Source: Paraburkholderia bryophila
GTDB taxonomy: Bacteria; Pseudomonadota; Gammaproteobacteria; Burkholderiales; Burkholderiaceae
DNA length: 64,000 nt
Assembly: GCF_003269035.1 (NCBI RefSeq)
Contig: NZ_QLTK01000017.1
Coordinates: 90,008 to 154,007, forward strand
Reading direction: 5' to 3'
A program made the position numbers and the translations under genes. This document shows positions 24,720 through 33,272 of the stretch, piece by piece; position 1 is the first letter of the stretch, and every line of letters begins with the position of its first letter. The notes beneath the pieces are model-generated. The model saw only the letters and a list, made by a program, of their open reading frames with translations. It did no database searches and was not told the origin of the DNA.

Positions 24720-26417
24720 ATGGCCCGCATTGTCCCCGACGACTGGAAGAGCCTCGCCGCCACCGGCGCGGCGGCCCGCGAACGCGAAACGCTGGCGCTG
24801 CTGGAAACGGCGCTCCCGGACGACTACACCGTCTATCACGGCGTGCACTGGACGCGGCTGAACCAGCACTTCTCGGTGTTCGGCGAGGCCGACTTCGTCG
24901 TCGTCAGCCCGGCTGGCCGCGTGATGATCGTCGAACAGAAAACGGGGTTTCTGCGCGAGACCGCGAAGGGGCTCGTCAAGGTGCATCTGCAGACCGAGCG
25001 CAATGTGGCGATCGCGCTCGCCCACACCGTCGAAGGATTGCACCGGCGTCTGACGGCGGCGTTCGGCGCGGGCACCTATTTCGTCGAGGAACTGCTGTAC
25101 TGCCCGGATCATGTCGTCAAGGATGCGTCCATTGCCGGCGTGAATCCCGCGCGTATCGTCGACGCGACGCGCAAGGACCGACTCGCGGCCGTGATTCGCG
25201 AGGCCTTGCCGGCCGACGAAGCGCGCCTCGCCTGCGCCCCGAAGATCCATCATTTTCTCGCCGACGAACTCGCGCTCACGCCCGACGCGAGCGCGCTGGT
25301 CGGCCAGGCGGGCACGCTCGTCACGCGCCTCGCGGGCGGTCTTGCCACCTGGGCGCGGCGGCTCGAATTCACGCCGTTCCGCCTGCGCGTGATCGGCACG
25401 GCCGGTTCCGGCAAGACGCAACTCGCGGTGCAGGTCATGAAAGACGCGGTGGCCCGTGGCCAGCGGCCCTTGTATGTGTGCTTCAACCGGCCGCTGGCGG
25501 ATCACATCGTGCGGGTCGCGCCGCCCGAGGCGAAGGTGGCGAACTATCACCAGTTGTGCGACTGGATTGCACGCGACGCGGGTCGCGAGCCGGACTTCCA
25601 GGCCGGCGACGTGTTCAATCAGCTCGAAACGATTTTCGCCGCCACGCCGATCGACGCACGCTGGCAATTCGACGTGCTGATCGTCGACGAAGGCCAGGAC
25701 TTCCAGCAGCCGTGGGTGGCCGCGCTCGAACGCCTGCTGCGTCCCGGCGCCGCGTGGTGGTGGCTGGAAGATCCGCTGCAGAATCTCTACATGCGCGAAC
25801 CGGTGGCGCTGCCCGGTTGGACCACGCTGAAGGAAACCACCAACTACCGCAGCCCGCGCGACATTCTCGACTACGTGCGCGAGGTGGTGGGCGGCTCGGT
25901 GCCGGTCGCGGCGGCGCTCGCGTCGGGCAGTCCGTTCGACGGCTCCGATATTTCGCTATCGGTCTACGACGAAGCAAACGCCGCCGAAGCCAGTATCGAC
26001 GCCACCAAACGCGCGATCACGCAGGCGTTGTCGCTCGGCTTTCGCAAGCAGGACATCGTGGTGCTGTCGTTTCGTGGCCGCGAAGGGTCGGCGATGACCT
26101 TGCTGGATCAGCTCGGCCCGCACCGGCTGCGCAGTTTCACCAGCAAATACGATCTGTTCGGCAACCCGGAGTACCGCGAAGGCGACGTGCTGTTCGAGTC
26201 GATCTATCGCTTCAAGGGGCAGGCGGCGCCTTGCGTGATTTTCACCGAGGTCGACTTCGATACATTCGACGAGCGGATCGCGCGCAAGCTGTTCGTCGGC
26301 GCCACACGCGCCACGATGAAGCTGATCGTGGTCGCCTCGCAGCGGGCCGCGCGGCATCTGCAGTTGCGCGACGCCAGGGAAGCGAGAGACGAAGCGAGAG
26401 ACGCGAAAGACAGCTAG
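24720..26417 (+). CDS. NERD nuclease domain fused to UvrD/Rep-like SF1 helicase
   Basis: A 565-residue two-domain protein. The N-terminal part (about residues 20-110) looks like a NERD nuclease: FGEADFVVVSPAGRVMIVEQKTG gives Glu56, Asp58 and the Glu72-x-Lys74 pair typical of restriction-type active sites. Residues about 220-550 form a superfamily 1 helicase with Walker A GTAGSGKT (226-233), the DEGQD box (323-327), a TTNYRS motif, and a late FVGATRA motif. It would cut and unwind DNA, perhaps in repair or defence (inference). It ends one base before the convergent PRTase-HAD gene. Its short inter-motif distances make it smaller than UvrD. Confidence 0.83.
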   Translation: MARIVPDDWKSLAATGAAARERETLALLETALPDDYTVYHGVHWTRLNQHFSVFGEADFVVVSPAGRVMIVEQKTGFLRETAKGLVKVHLQTERNVAIALAHTVEGLHRRLTAAFGAGTYFVEELLYCPDHVVKDASIAGVNPARIVDATRKDRLAAVIREALPADEARLACAPKIHHFLADELALTPDASALVGQAGTLVTRLAGGLATWARRLEFTPFRLRVIGTAGSGKTQLAVQVMKDAVARGQRPLYVCFNRPLADHIVRVAPPEAKVANYHQLCDWIARDAGREPDFQAGDVFNQLETIFAATPIDARWQFDVLIVDEGQDFQQPWVAALERLLRPGAAWWWLEDPLQNLYMREPVALPGWTTLKETTNYRSPRDILDYVREVVGGSVPVAAALASGSPFDGSDISLSVYDEANAAEASIDATKRAITQALSLGFRKQDIVVLSFRGREGSAMTLLDQLGPHRLRSFTSKYDLFGNPEYREGDVLFESIYRFKGQAAPCVIFTEVDFDTFDERIARKLFVGATRATMKLIVVASQRAARHLQLRDAREARDEARDAKDS

Positions 26418-26418
26418 C

Positions 26419-27366
26419 TCAGTGCCACGCGCGCGCACCGACCAGCCTGCCGGTTTGCGTCTGCGCGTCCCACCAGATCACCCGCAGCAACGGCGCTTGT
26501 TGTGCGATCAACAATGCCTGCACCGGGTCGCTCTCGACAAAATGCGTGACGCCGCCGCGCAAGGCGGCGGCCGCCTTATGCGCGGCGGCGCCGGCGGGGC
26601 TTTCGTCGTGCGTGCCGGGCGTGCGCATGACCAGTTGCAGATGCCCGAAACCGTGCCGCTTCAACCACACCTCGGTGCGCGCGCGGTCCAGTTCCGGCCG
26701 GCCGGTGATGATCGTGCGAACGCGTTGCAGATCGATGTTCGGCAGCTCGTCGAACGGCAGCAGCGCGTCGCGTTCCGCAAGCGCGGCGGCCAGGTCTTCA
26801 TCGTAGCGGGCGAGCGGGACGTCGGGCAGCAGAATGCCGTCGAGGTCGATCGCGTACGTCGCGTATTCGTGGTCTTGCGCCATCGCAGGCGCGGCGCCGG
26901 CTTCGACGCGCGCCCAGTCGTCGCGATAACGCTCGGTGTACGCCTGGCGTTCCCACGGAAACAGCGCGAAGTAGCCGCGCGCGTCGATCGCGTAGTCGGG
27001 TCGCGCGCGGCTCAGATCGTCCACCGCGCCGGTCAGGGTCCTGACGTCGAGGCCATGTTGCTGCAGAAACGCGATGCAGTCCGTCAGCGTGAAACCGCGT
27101 CCCGCGATGTCCTCGCATAACAGCACGCGCGCACCCGCGGACGGGATCGGCAGCGTCGAATCCCATGCCACCGTGCGCGACTGCCGGTCATAGCGTAAAA
27201 ACGCCACCGGCGTGCCGATCGCATGCGAGACCATCAATGCAAGCGGCGCGCCGCCGCGCAGAATGCCGATCGCGAGCGTGAAACGCTCCGCCAGCAAGGC
27301 GGGTTGCAACGACTCGATCCAGTGATCGAGCTGTTCGTACGTCAAGGGCAAAACCGGCTTGTTCAT
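26419..27366 (-). CDS. Phosphoribosyltransferase-HAD fusion protein
   Basis: A 315-residue fusion. The N-terminal half is a type I phosphoribosyltransferase with the PRPP loop LCEDIAGRGFT (83-93) and an RGG-type PPi loop (GILRGGAPLALMV). The C-terminal half looks like a HAD hydrolase: IDLDG gives Asp174 and Asp176, and TGRPELDRARTEVWLKRHG fits motif II. One gene thus could pair base or nucleotide salvage with dephosphorylation. The ATG at 27366 fits the PRTase start. It is convergent with the NERD-helicase gene, separated by one base. The substrate is unknown. Confidence 0.78.
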   Translation of the reverse strand: MNKPVLPLTYEQLDHWIESLQPALLAERFTLAIGILRGGAPLALMVSHAIGTPVAFLRYDRQSRTVAWDSTLPIPSAGARVLLCEDIAGRGFTLTDCIAFLQQHGLDVRTLTGAVDDLSRARPDYAIDARGYFALFPWERQAYTERYRDDWARVEAGAAPAMAQDHEYATYAIDLDGILLPDVPLARYDEDLAAALAERDALLPFDELPNIDLQRVRTIITGRPELDRARTEVWLKRHGFGHLQLVMRTPGTHDESPAGAAAHKAAAALRGGVTHFVESDPVQALLIAQQAPLLRVIWWDAQTQTGRLVGARAWH

Positions 27367-27628
27367 GACTCTTCTGGGGGCGCTGTCGAGCGCATGTGGG
27401 ACGAGCGTCTCCGAGGCGAAGCGGCATCCGGCGTCGAGCGCGGCGGCGGGGCCTCGTTTTTGAGACAGAGAATTTTGGCGATATTATGCATGCGGTTCAA
27501 AGATCGCGCGTCGGGGTGACGCGCGTCGCCGGTGGGGCATGTCGCGAGGGTGCGGCCACACCGGGCAGAAGGGCGGCCGGTTGCCGACTGCCGCTCGCAA
27601 GAAAACAGATAACGGAATAGAAAAACAG

Positions 27629-28213
27629 ATGACCAAGGCGATCGCAACGGCGCAGGGTAGAACCGCCGTCCACGGAAACAGACATTGCGTCGCACGCATT
27701 GGCGCGTGCTGGGCAGCCGGCTTGATGTTCGCGCTGAACGCGGCAGGTGTGCACGCGCAACCGGCGTCCGCGCCATCCGCGCCGCCGGTGCCTTTAGCGC
27801 TCGACGTGACGGGCAAGATCGGCAAGACTACCGATGCCGCGCACCGCGTGTATCACTTCACGGAGGCGCAACTGCTCGCGTTGCCGGTCCACTCGATCAC
27901 CACCGCCACCACATGGACGCCGCGCTCCACCTTCACAGGACCGTTGCTGGCGGATATTCTGAAGACGGTCGGCGCGAGCGGCAGCGAAGTCGAAATCCAT
28001 ACGCTCGACGACTACACCTACAGCGTGCCGGTGTCCGACTGCGATCGCTACGGCGTGGTCGTTGCATACAGCATGAACGGCCGGCGCCTGAAGATCAGCG
28101 ACTTCGGGCCGCTGTTTCTCATCTATCCGCGCGATGCGTTTCCCGATGAACTCACGGGCGCCTCGGGCGATTCGAAATTCGTATGGCAGATCAAGGCACT
28201 CATCGTCAAATAG
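27629..28213 (+). CDS. Exported molybdopterin-domain-like protein
   Basis: A 194-residue protein with an N-terminal signal (hydrophobic segment about residues 24-43, ending VHAQ). The mature part resembles the oxidoreductase molybdopterin-binding (sulfite-oxidase) fold: FTEAQLLALPVHSITTATTWTPRSTFTGPLLADILKTVGA, then DDYTYSVPVSDCDRYGVVVAYSMNGRRLKISDFGPLFLIYPRD. This small form lacks most of the cofactor-binding Cys and basic residues of real sulfite oxidases, so it may be a sensor rather than an enzyme. Its 3' end overlaps the histidine-kinase gene by 31 bp, so the two are cotranscribed and it may feed a signal to the kinase (inference). Confidence 0.75.
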   Translation: MTKAIATAQGRTAVHGNRHCVARIGACWAAGLMFALNAAGVHAQPASAPSAPPVPLALDVTGKIGKTTDAAHRVYHFTEAQLLALPVHSITTATTWTPRSTFTGPLLADILKTVGASGSEVEIHTLDDYTYSVPVSDCDRYGVVVAYSMNGRRLKISDFGPLFLIYPRDAFPDELTGASGDSKFVWQIKALIVK

Positions 28214-30045
28214 TGCGCCGTCCGTGGCGCCGTGTTCTTTACGTGCTGATCTGGTTGACCGCGCTCGCGGCGCCGGCCGGCGCGATCGGCTATCTGCTGT
28301 ACGCGAACCTGCTGAACCCGCGGACCACCGAGCAATTGACCGGCACGTACGACGGTTTCTACTGGGACGCCGCGCAACTGCAAATCGCCTACGCGCGTTT
28401 CGAGAATCAGTTGCTGCTGTATCAATCGGGTGTCGACGACGACTATCAGCGGCTGGTGCTGCGTTATCAGTTGCTGCAATCGAAGCTGCACGTCATGGCC
28501 GGCTCGACGCGCAGGCTGACCACGCAACTGACGCTGCTGCAACGCCAGCTCGACGAAATCAGATCGCTCGATCATGTGCTCGCCGACTTCCAGCCCGAAG
28601 TCGAGGCGCTGCAGACGGACCGCGCCCAGGCCAATCAGATCGTCGCCGAATTGCGCGAGCATTGGAACGAGGTCAACGATCTCGCACTGAGCCGCCGCTT
28701 CGCCGACGTCGCCGATCGCGAAGCCATGAACCGCGACTTCATCGACAAACGCCGCATGCTGTTCGCGGGCGGGCTGTTGCTGCTGTTGCTGTCGGCGGCG
28801 GCAACGTTGTTACTGGTGCTCAACGGCCGGCGCCGCACGCGTCTGATGCTTCAGCAGCACGCGGCGCTCGAGGCGGAACACCAGGCGAGCCGCGCGGCGC
28901 GCGAGGCGAGTCTCGCCAAGGACGCGTTCCTCGGCATGATCAGCCACGAACTGCGCACGCCGTTGCATGCGATCGTTTCCTCGATCGAACTGCTGGGTTT
29001 CAACTATCACTCCGAGGCCGATCGTAAGGTAATCCAGCGGCTCGAAACCGCGGGACGGCATCTCGAAGCGCAAATGAAAGACCTCACCGACTACGCGCGC
29101 CTGGGCGCCGGCAAGCTCGAATTGCGGCACGAGCATTTCGAGCCGCGCGACCTGCTGGCGTCGATTATCGACGAGCATGCGATGGCGGCCGAGGCGCGCG
29201 GCCTGCGGCTCGAAAGCGAGGTGAGCGGCATGAGCGGTCTGGTCGATTCCGATCCGCATCGTATCCGCCAGATCGTCAACAACCTGGTCACCAACGCGAT
29301 CCGCTATACCGAGAGCGGCACGGTGCGGGTGCAATTGAAGCGGCGGCCGGCGGTGCTGATCTTCGTCGTCAGCGATACCGGGCCGGGTGTGCCGCATGCG
29401 CAGATTCCGCTGATCTTCCAGGAGTTCACGCAACTGGACGGCTCGCGCACACGCCGCTTCGAAGGGGCGGGCATGGGGCTGACCATCGTGCAGGGGCTGG
29501 TGAAACTGTTTGGCGGCACCGTCGACGTGGCGAGTACGGTCGGCGAGGGCACCACCTTCACCGTGACGATTCCGGTCGCGCCGGTGGCCGCGGCCGAGCC
29601 GCCCGGCGCGCCGGCGCAGACCGGGCCGGGCGGCGCGCGACCCTGCGTGCTGATCGTCGACGACAACCGGCTGATTCGCGAGTCGCTCAGCGAAATGGTC
29701 GCGCATATGGAGTTCGACGCGCACGCGGTCGGCAACGCCGACGCCGCGCTCGCCTGGCTCGACGCACGCCGCTGCGACGTGGTGCTGCTCGATCTGCATA
29801 TGCCGGAGCGCGACGGCTACACGTTTCTGGCGGACTTTGCCGGGAGGAGTGGACCGTCGTCGGGGGTGCCGGTGATCGTGGTCAGCGCGTATGCGCCGGA
29901 GCCGGGAGAAACAGGAAAAGCAGGAGAAGACGCAGAGGGAAAATCCGGCGCGCAGCCGTTCTTCGAAGCGTTATTAAAGCCGGTACATTACGAAGAGTTG
30001 CGCAACGCGTTGCAGCGGGCCCTGGCGTCGCGGCATCCGGTGTGA
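28183..30045 (+). CDS. Membrane hybrid sensor histidine kinase
   Basis: A 620-residue hybrid kinase. Two transmembrane helices (about 17-42 and 193-213) enclose a helical periplasmic sensor of about 150 residues. A coiled segment leads to the HisKA domain with phospho-His255 (ISHELRTPLHAIV) and a HATPase_c domain (NNLVTNAIRYT, DTGPGVP, GAGMGLTIVQGLV). A C-terminal receiver has its acceptor at Asp537 (LLDLHMPERDG) and Lys in LKPVHYEEL. It overlaps the upstream molybdopterin-like gene by 31 bp and converges on a BetR-domain response regulator. It has no HPt domain, so an external one would be needed for a relay. Confidence 0.9.
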   Translation: MADQGTHRQIVRRPWRRVLYVLIWLTALAAPAGAIGYLLYANLLNPRTTEQLTGTYDGFYWDAAQLQIAYARFENQLLLYQSGVDDDYQRLVLRYQLLQSKLHVMAGSTRRLTTQLTLLQRQLDEIRSLDHVLADFQPEVEALQTDRAQANQIVAELREHWNEVNDLALSRRFADVADREAMNRDFIDKRRMLFAGGLLLLLLSAAATLLLVLNGRRRTRLMLQQHAALEAEHQASRAAREASLAKDAFLGMISHELRTPLHAIVSSIELLGFNYHSEADRKVIQRLETAGRHLEAQMKDLTDYARLGAGKLELRHEHFEPRDLLASIIDEHAMAAEARGLRLESEVSGMSGLVDSDPHRIRQIVNNLVTNAIRYTESGTVRVQLKRRPAVLIFVVSDTGPGVPHAQIPLIFQEFTQLDGSRTRRFEGAGMGLTIVQGLVKLFGGTVDVASTVGEGTTFTVTIPVAPVAAAEPPGAPAQTGPGGARPCVLIVDDNRLIRESLSEMVAHMEFDAHAVGNADAALAWLDARRCDVVLLDLHMPERDGYTFLADFAGRSGPSSGVPVIVVSAYAPEPGETGKAGEDAEGKSGAQPFFEALLKPVHYEELRNALQRALASRHPV

Positions 30046-30141
30046 AGCGGCGCTGCCGGCGCGCGTAGTTCAGATTGCAGGTGGACTCAACCTGAGTACG
30101 CACCTTCGGCCGACTGGCGGCGTGTTCGACGCTACGGGCGG

Positions 30142-30996
30142 TTACGGCCGATTAAGCCGCTTGGACAGGTCGGCGACCAGGATCGCCATGCGCGCGGGCT
30201 TTTCGTAGCACGCAACGTCGTAATTGCGGATCACCTGGCTGATCTCCGACTCGCTGGCCTTGCCGGTCAGCAACTCGCCGGTCAGCACGAAGATCGGCGC
30301 GTCCGGATTTTCCGACGCGCGTATCGCGCGAATCGCCGCCGCCGAAGTCTGCGAGCCGAACAGCCAGTCGATCACCACGCCGTCGAACACCTGTGTTTGC
30401 AGTTGTTCGTTGAACGCCGCGAGTCCGTAGATCGCGACCGCCGTGAAGCCGCTGCGCTCCAGATAGTCGCGCAGGTTGTCGGCGCTGGCCTGATCGTCGT
30501 CGACCACCGCGATGGCCGGTTTGTCGGTTTCGGCGCGGCGTGGGTAGATCTCGATCTTGTGGACTTCGTACGCGCTTTGATACAGCGTGCCGTCGTGTCG
30601 TGCCACGCGCCATTGGCCCAGGCGCGAGTAGGCGACGAATTCCGGGCGGCTACCCGCTTCGAGCGCGGCGCCCACCCAGGCGGTGCACGCCAGTTCGATC
30701 GCGCCGATGCTGAAGATGGCTTCCTGGGCGATCGCGCCGACCATGCCCGGATCGAGCGATTGCGCGCCGAACAGTTGCGCAGCCGGTTCGCCGTACACCT
30801 CGGCGACTTTCTTGATCTGCGACAAGGTCCAGGGACTGTTGCCGCGTAGCTTGCGGTGCCCCTGGGAAAAACTCAGATCGAGAATCCGGCACAGCTCCGT
30901 GGTTTGCTGGCGCTTGCCGATTCCGTGACGGCTCATCAACTCGCGCACGCGCTCGGCGACTGCGATGGAGTCAGGTGAGTGTGTTTCGTTGGCCAT
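30142..30996 (-). CDS. BetR-type HTH protein with C-terminal receiver domain
   Basis: A 284-residue regulator with reversed domain order. An N-terminal BetR-like helix-turn-helix (RVRELMSRHGIGKRQQTTELCRILDLSFSQGHRKLRGNSPWTLSQIKKVAEVYGEP, about 15-72) is followed by a linker and a receiver. The receiver has its acidic residues at Asp166-168, a likely phospho-acceptor at Asp210 (VVIDWLFG) and Lys in YEKPARM. It is convergent with the hybrid kinase gene (96 bp between stops) and is the likely partner or target of that signalling pathway. The ATG at 30996 starts the family-like part. No strong ribosome site is visible. Confidence 0.82.
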   Translation of the reverse strand: MANETHSPDSIAVAERVRELMSRHGIGKRQQTTELCRILDLSFSQGHRKLRGNSPWTLSQIKKVAEVYGEPAAQLFGAQSLDPGMVGAIAQEAIFSIGAIELACTAWVGAALEAGSRPEFVAYSRLGQWRVARHDGTLYQSAYEVHKIEIYPRRAETDKPAIAVVDDDQASADNLRDYLERSGFTAVAIYGLAAFNEQLQTQVFDGVVIDWLFGSQTSAAAIRAIRASENPDAPIFVLTGELLTGKASESEISQVIRNYDVACYEKPARMAILVADLSKRLNRP

Positions 30997-31416
30997 ACTG
31001 CGTGAGAATCCCCGTCTTGAAGGGTGCTGTGGAGTGCGGCCCGAGAGGCGCCCGGTGGCCGTGCACATTCAGCGTGCATGGACCCGTTCGCCCGAGGGAC
31101 AGCAAATGTACCGCAAAAAGTTTCGCGGTCTGTGTTTTTGTGTGGCCGCTGGAAAGTCCGTCTGCGTGCGAATCGAAACGGATCGGTACAACGGCTGTTT
31201 TATGCAATATGAATCAAGTTCATTTTACCGATTAAACCGTTCCGCGGTCTTGGAGAAATAACTCGGATACCTTTTTGGGCGTGGCATTGGCGTGATCTGC
31301 ATGGGGTATACGGCGCGAAATGGCGCGCGGCAAGGTCTGACTCGCGGGGCACGGTACGCACGCCACCTCTCGCCAATTTATGCCAACTTGCGCCGCACGG
31401 ACAGCGTCCCACCGGT
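30997..31416. other. 420-bp intergenic stretch, AT-richer, no gene seen
   Basis: This stretch lies between the BetR-regulator start and the hipA stop. The part at about 31090-31270 is visibly more AT-rich than the surroundings and contains short frames on both strands, none with a ribosome site or recognisable domain. It should hold the regulator's promoter. No clear terminator for hipA was found. Confidence 0.5.
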
Positions 31417-32757
31417 TTATGTCGCCGGCATCTTCTCGAGCTTGGCCGCCGAGCTTTTCAGGCCTTTGAAGATTCGCTCGGCAACCTTGGCGGGAAAGCG
31501 TTCGGGCAACTCGGCCGAGACCCGCTCGATCACCTCCGGCGTCTGTGCGATCAGGCGCTGGATCAGCGGCTCGGCGTCCGCGCCGTACGAGCATTTCAGC
31601 GCCATGGTGTTGAAGTGGCGCCGCTGCACGTCGCGAAACGAGTCGTGTTTGTTGCGCGACCACATGGCCATGGCGAGCCGGGCCTTGTACCACGACCACT
31701 GGTTCGGGCCGTTGCCTTCCACCGGCCAGATCGACATCACGTCGTAAAGCGGCGTGAGCCGGTACTGGCCGCCTGCCAGCAGGCGAATGCTGAAGTTCTT
31801 GGCGTGGCCGTCCGGCGCGGCCAGCATCCAGAACAGAATCTGGCTGGCCAGCAGCGTTTCGATGTCCTGCGAAGGCGTGACCGATTGCTGCAGAATGCGC
31901 GCGAGGTCGAGTACACCCGGGCCGCCGTCGTTTTCGTACTTGCGATGCGACGGCAAGCCGTAGACCTGGCAAAAGTCCTCCTGCGGCAGGCGCAGCAGCC
32001 ATTGCCCGCTCGAATGCGGCTGCCGGTCGAAGCGTTCGACGCTCAGTACCCGCTGCTTGCCGAAGGTCGTGATGTCCGCGTTGGCGACCGGCAGTCCGTA
32101 GGCGCGCAGAATTCGCAAACAGAGCCACTCGTTTTCCACCGACGTGCTGAGATCGGCAAGCTTGTTGCCGACCAATCCGAGCGGCAGCTTGAAAATATGC
32201 GTGGTGGGCGTGGCGCCGTGCGGCCGCTGCCATTTGCCGTCGTGCCAGAGCAGGGCGGTCTTCTCCTGCGCGCCGGCGAGCGAGATGCGGAAGTCGTCGG
32301 TTTCGTCGGCGGTGCCGGCTGAGGTATTGCTTACCGTGCGCGCCAGCATGGCCTCGATCTCGGCGTCCGACAACGGCGTGCCCTCGATCCGCTCGACGCC
32401 GCCGGGCGTGTCGTCTTCGGCGAGCAACTGCACGGCGCCCACGCAATCGCGGCCGATGGCTTGCAGCAGGTCGAAGGCGTCCAGCGTGTCGGTTCGATAG
32501 CGCTGGGCAATGCGCTTTCTGATCGCCTCGCTATCGGGCAACAGGTTGTCGAAATAGTTGAGGACGCGCGGGCCTCTGAGCGGCAGGTTGCCGGGCAGGA
32601 AGAGCAACGACAGCGACAACGGGCGGCCGGAGGGTGAGGCGACCCACGCCGGGTCGTACTCGAACTCCATCGCGCCGCGTGTCGGCAGGCGCCAGACGCC
32701 GATGCGCTCGCCATTGGCCCACACGGACAACGCGCGTGTATAGGTTCGACGGCCCAT
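31417..32757 (-). CDS. hipA: HipA toxin, serine/threonine kinase
   Basis: A 446-residue HipA. The regulatory P-loop motif ISLAGAQEKTALL is present; Ser159 corresponds to the autophosphorylated Ser150 of E. coli HipA. Catalytic residues are visible as Asp316 in APDGHAKNFS, Asn321, and the metal-binding Asp339 in PLYDVMS. E. coli HipA phosphorylates glutamyl-tRNA synthetase and causes persistence. The start ATG at 32757 lies 2 bases after the hipB stop. An alternative GTG at 32763 overlaps that stop as GTGA, so coupling is clear either way. All key residues are intact, so it should be active. Confidence 0.93.
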   Translation of the reverse strand: MGRRTYTRALSVWANGERIGVWRLPTRGAMEFEYDPAWVASPSGRPLSLSLLFLPGNLPLRGPRVLNYFDNLLPDSEAIRKRIAQRYRTDTLDAFDLLQAIGRDCVGAVQLLAEDDTPGGVERIEGTPLSDAEIEAMLARTVSNTSAGTADETDDFRISLAGAQEKTALLWHDGKWQRPHGATPTTHIFKLPLGLVGNKLADLSTSVENEWLCLRILRAYGLPVANADITTFGKQRVLSVERFDRQPHSSGQWLLRLPQEDFCQVYGLPSHRKYENDGGPGVLDLARILQQSVTPSQDIETLLASQILFWMLAAPDGHAKNFSIRLLAGGQYRLTPLYDVMSIWPVEGNGPNQWSWYKARLAMAMWSRNKHDSFRDVQRRHFNTMALKCSYGADAEPLIQRLIAQTPEVIERVSAELPERFPAKVAERIFKGLKSSAAKLEKMPAT

Positions 32758-32759
32758 GC

Positions 32760-33014
32760 TCACCACTCGACCAGCGGCACCGGCTCGAACGCCGGTGGGG
32801 TTTTGTCGCTGAGTTGCAATTGCAGACCATAGACGCCGCAGAGCGCCAGCAATTGTTCGAGAGTGAGCGCGGCGGCGTCCGTTTCCAATGCCGAAAGGCG
32901 GCTCTGGCTAATGCCGACTCGCGCCGCCGCGTCGGCCTGCGTGAGGCCGGCTTGCCGACGGCTGGCGGCAAGCAGTTGGGCCATCTGGTCCGGTTTGGCG
33001 ATGAAGTGGAGCAT
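32760..33014 (-). CDS. hipB: HipB antitoxin, XRE family
   Basis: An 84-residue XRE-type antitoxin. The helix-turn-helix is LLAASRRQAGLTQADAAARVGISQSRLSALETDAAALTLEQLLALCGVYGLQLQL. It binds and neutralises HipA and should repress the hipBA promoter. It ends a few bases from the hipA start. There is no strong ribosome site before the ATG at 33014. The region immediately upstream is an array of 26-bp tandem repeats with palindromes, the obvious place for its operators. Length and order (hipB before hipA) match known operons. Confidence 0.92.
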   Translation of the reverse strand: MLHFIAKPDQMAQLLAASRRQAGLTQADAAARVGISQSRLSALETDAAALTLEQLLALCGVYGLQLQLSDKTPPAFEPVPLVEW

Positions 33015-33143
33015 GGCAAATTATCCGTGAGACGAATAAATGTAGTTTATGCGTCTCACGAATATTTGGCAAATATGCGTGAGACGAATATTTGCCAAAT
33101 ATCTGTCTGGCGAATAAAAGCCAAATATTTGCGTGACGAATAA
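33012..33143. repeat. 26-bp tandem repeat array upstream of hipB with nested palindromes
   Basis: Four full 26-bp units begin at 33026, 33052, 33078 and 33104, with a partial one from 33130 and a degenerate half unit reaching into the hipB start codon (33012-33025). Every unit carries CGAATA at its eighth base, and units 2-4 share a CAAATAT near the end. The first nine bases alternate CGTGAGACG / CGTCTCACG / CGTGAGACG, so neighbouring units also form long inverted repeats (33026-33060 and 33052-33086). ATATTTGGCAAATAT (33062-33076) and ATATTTGCCAAATAT (33088-33102) are near-palindromes. The position fits multiple HipB operators, but array regularity exceeds what that needs. Confidence 0.85.
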
Positions 33144-33272
33144 TCGGCGCGTGTGGCCATTCCGCCATTCTGCTTTCCCGTTCCGGCGGTCGGCCGCTCG
33201 ACCGGCGCGCGCCATGATCGGGCCCGTTTTCTGCTGATAGCGTGTCACCGACCTTTGCGATACGGATCTGAC

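Noticed and set aside
24428..26806. 792-codon open frame overlapping the NERD-helicase gene in another frame
   Set aside because: Its translation is Arg/Ala-rich without domains, while the other frame carries helicase motifs throughout.
33012..33143. Reading the hipB-upstream array as a CRISPR
   Set aside because: The units are contiguous 26-mers with no variable spacers and no cas genes nearby.
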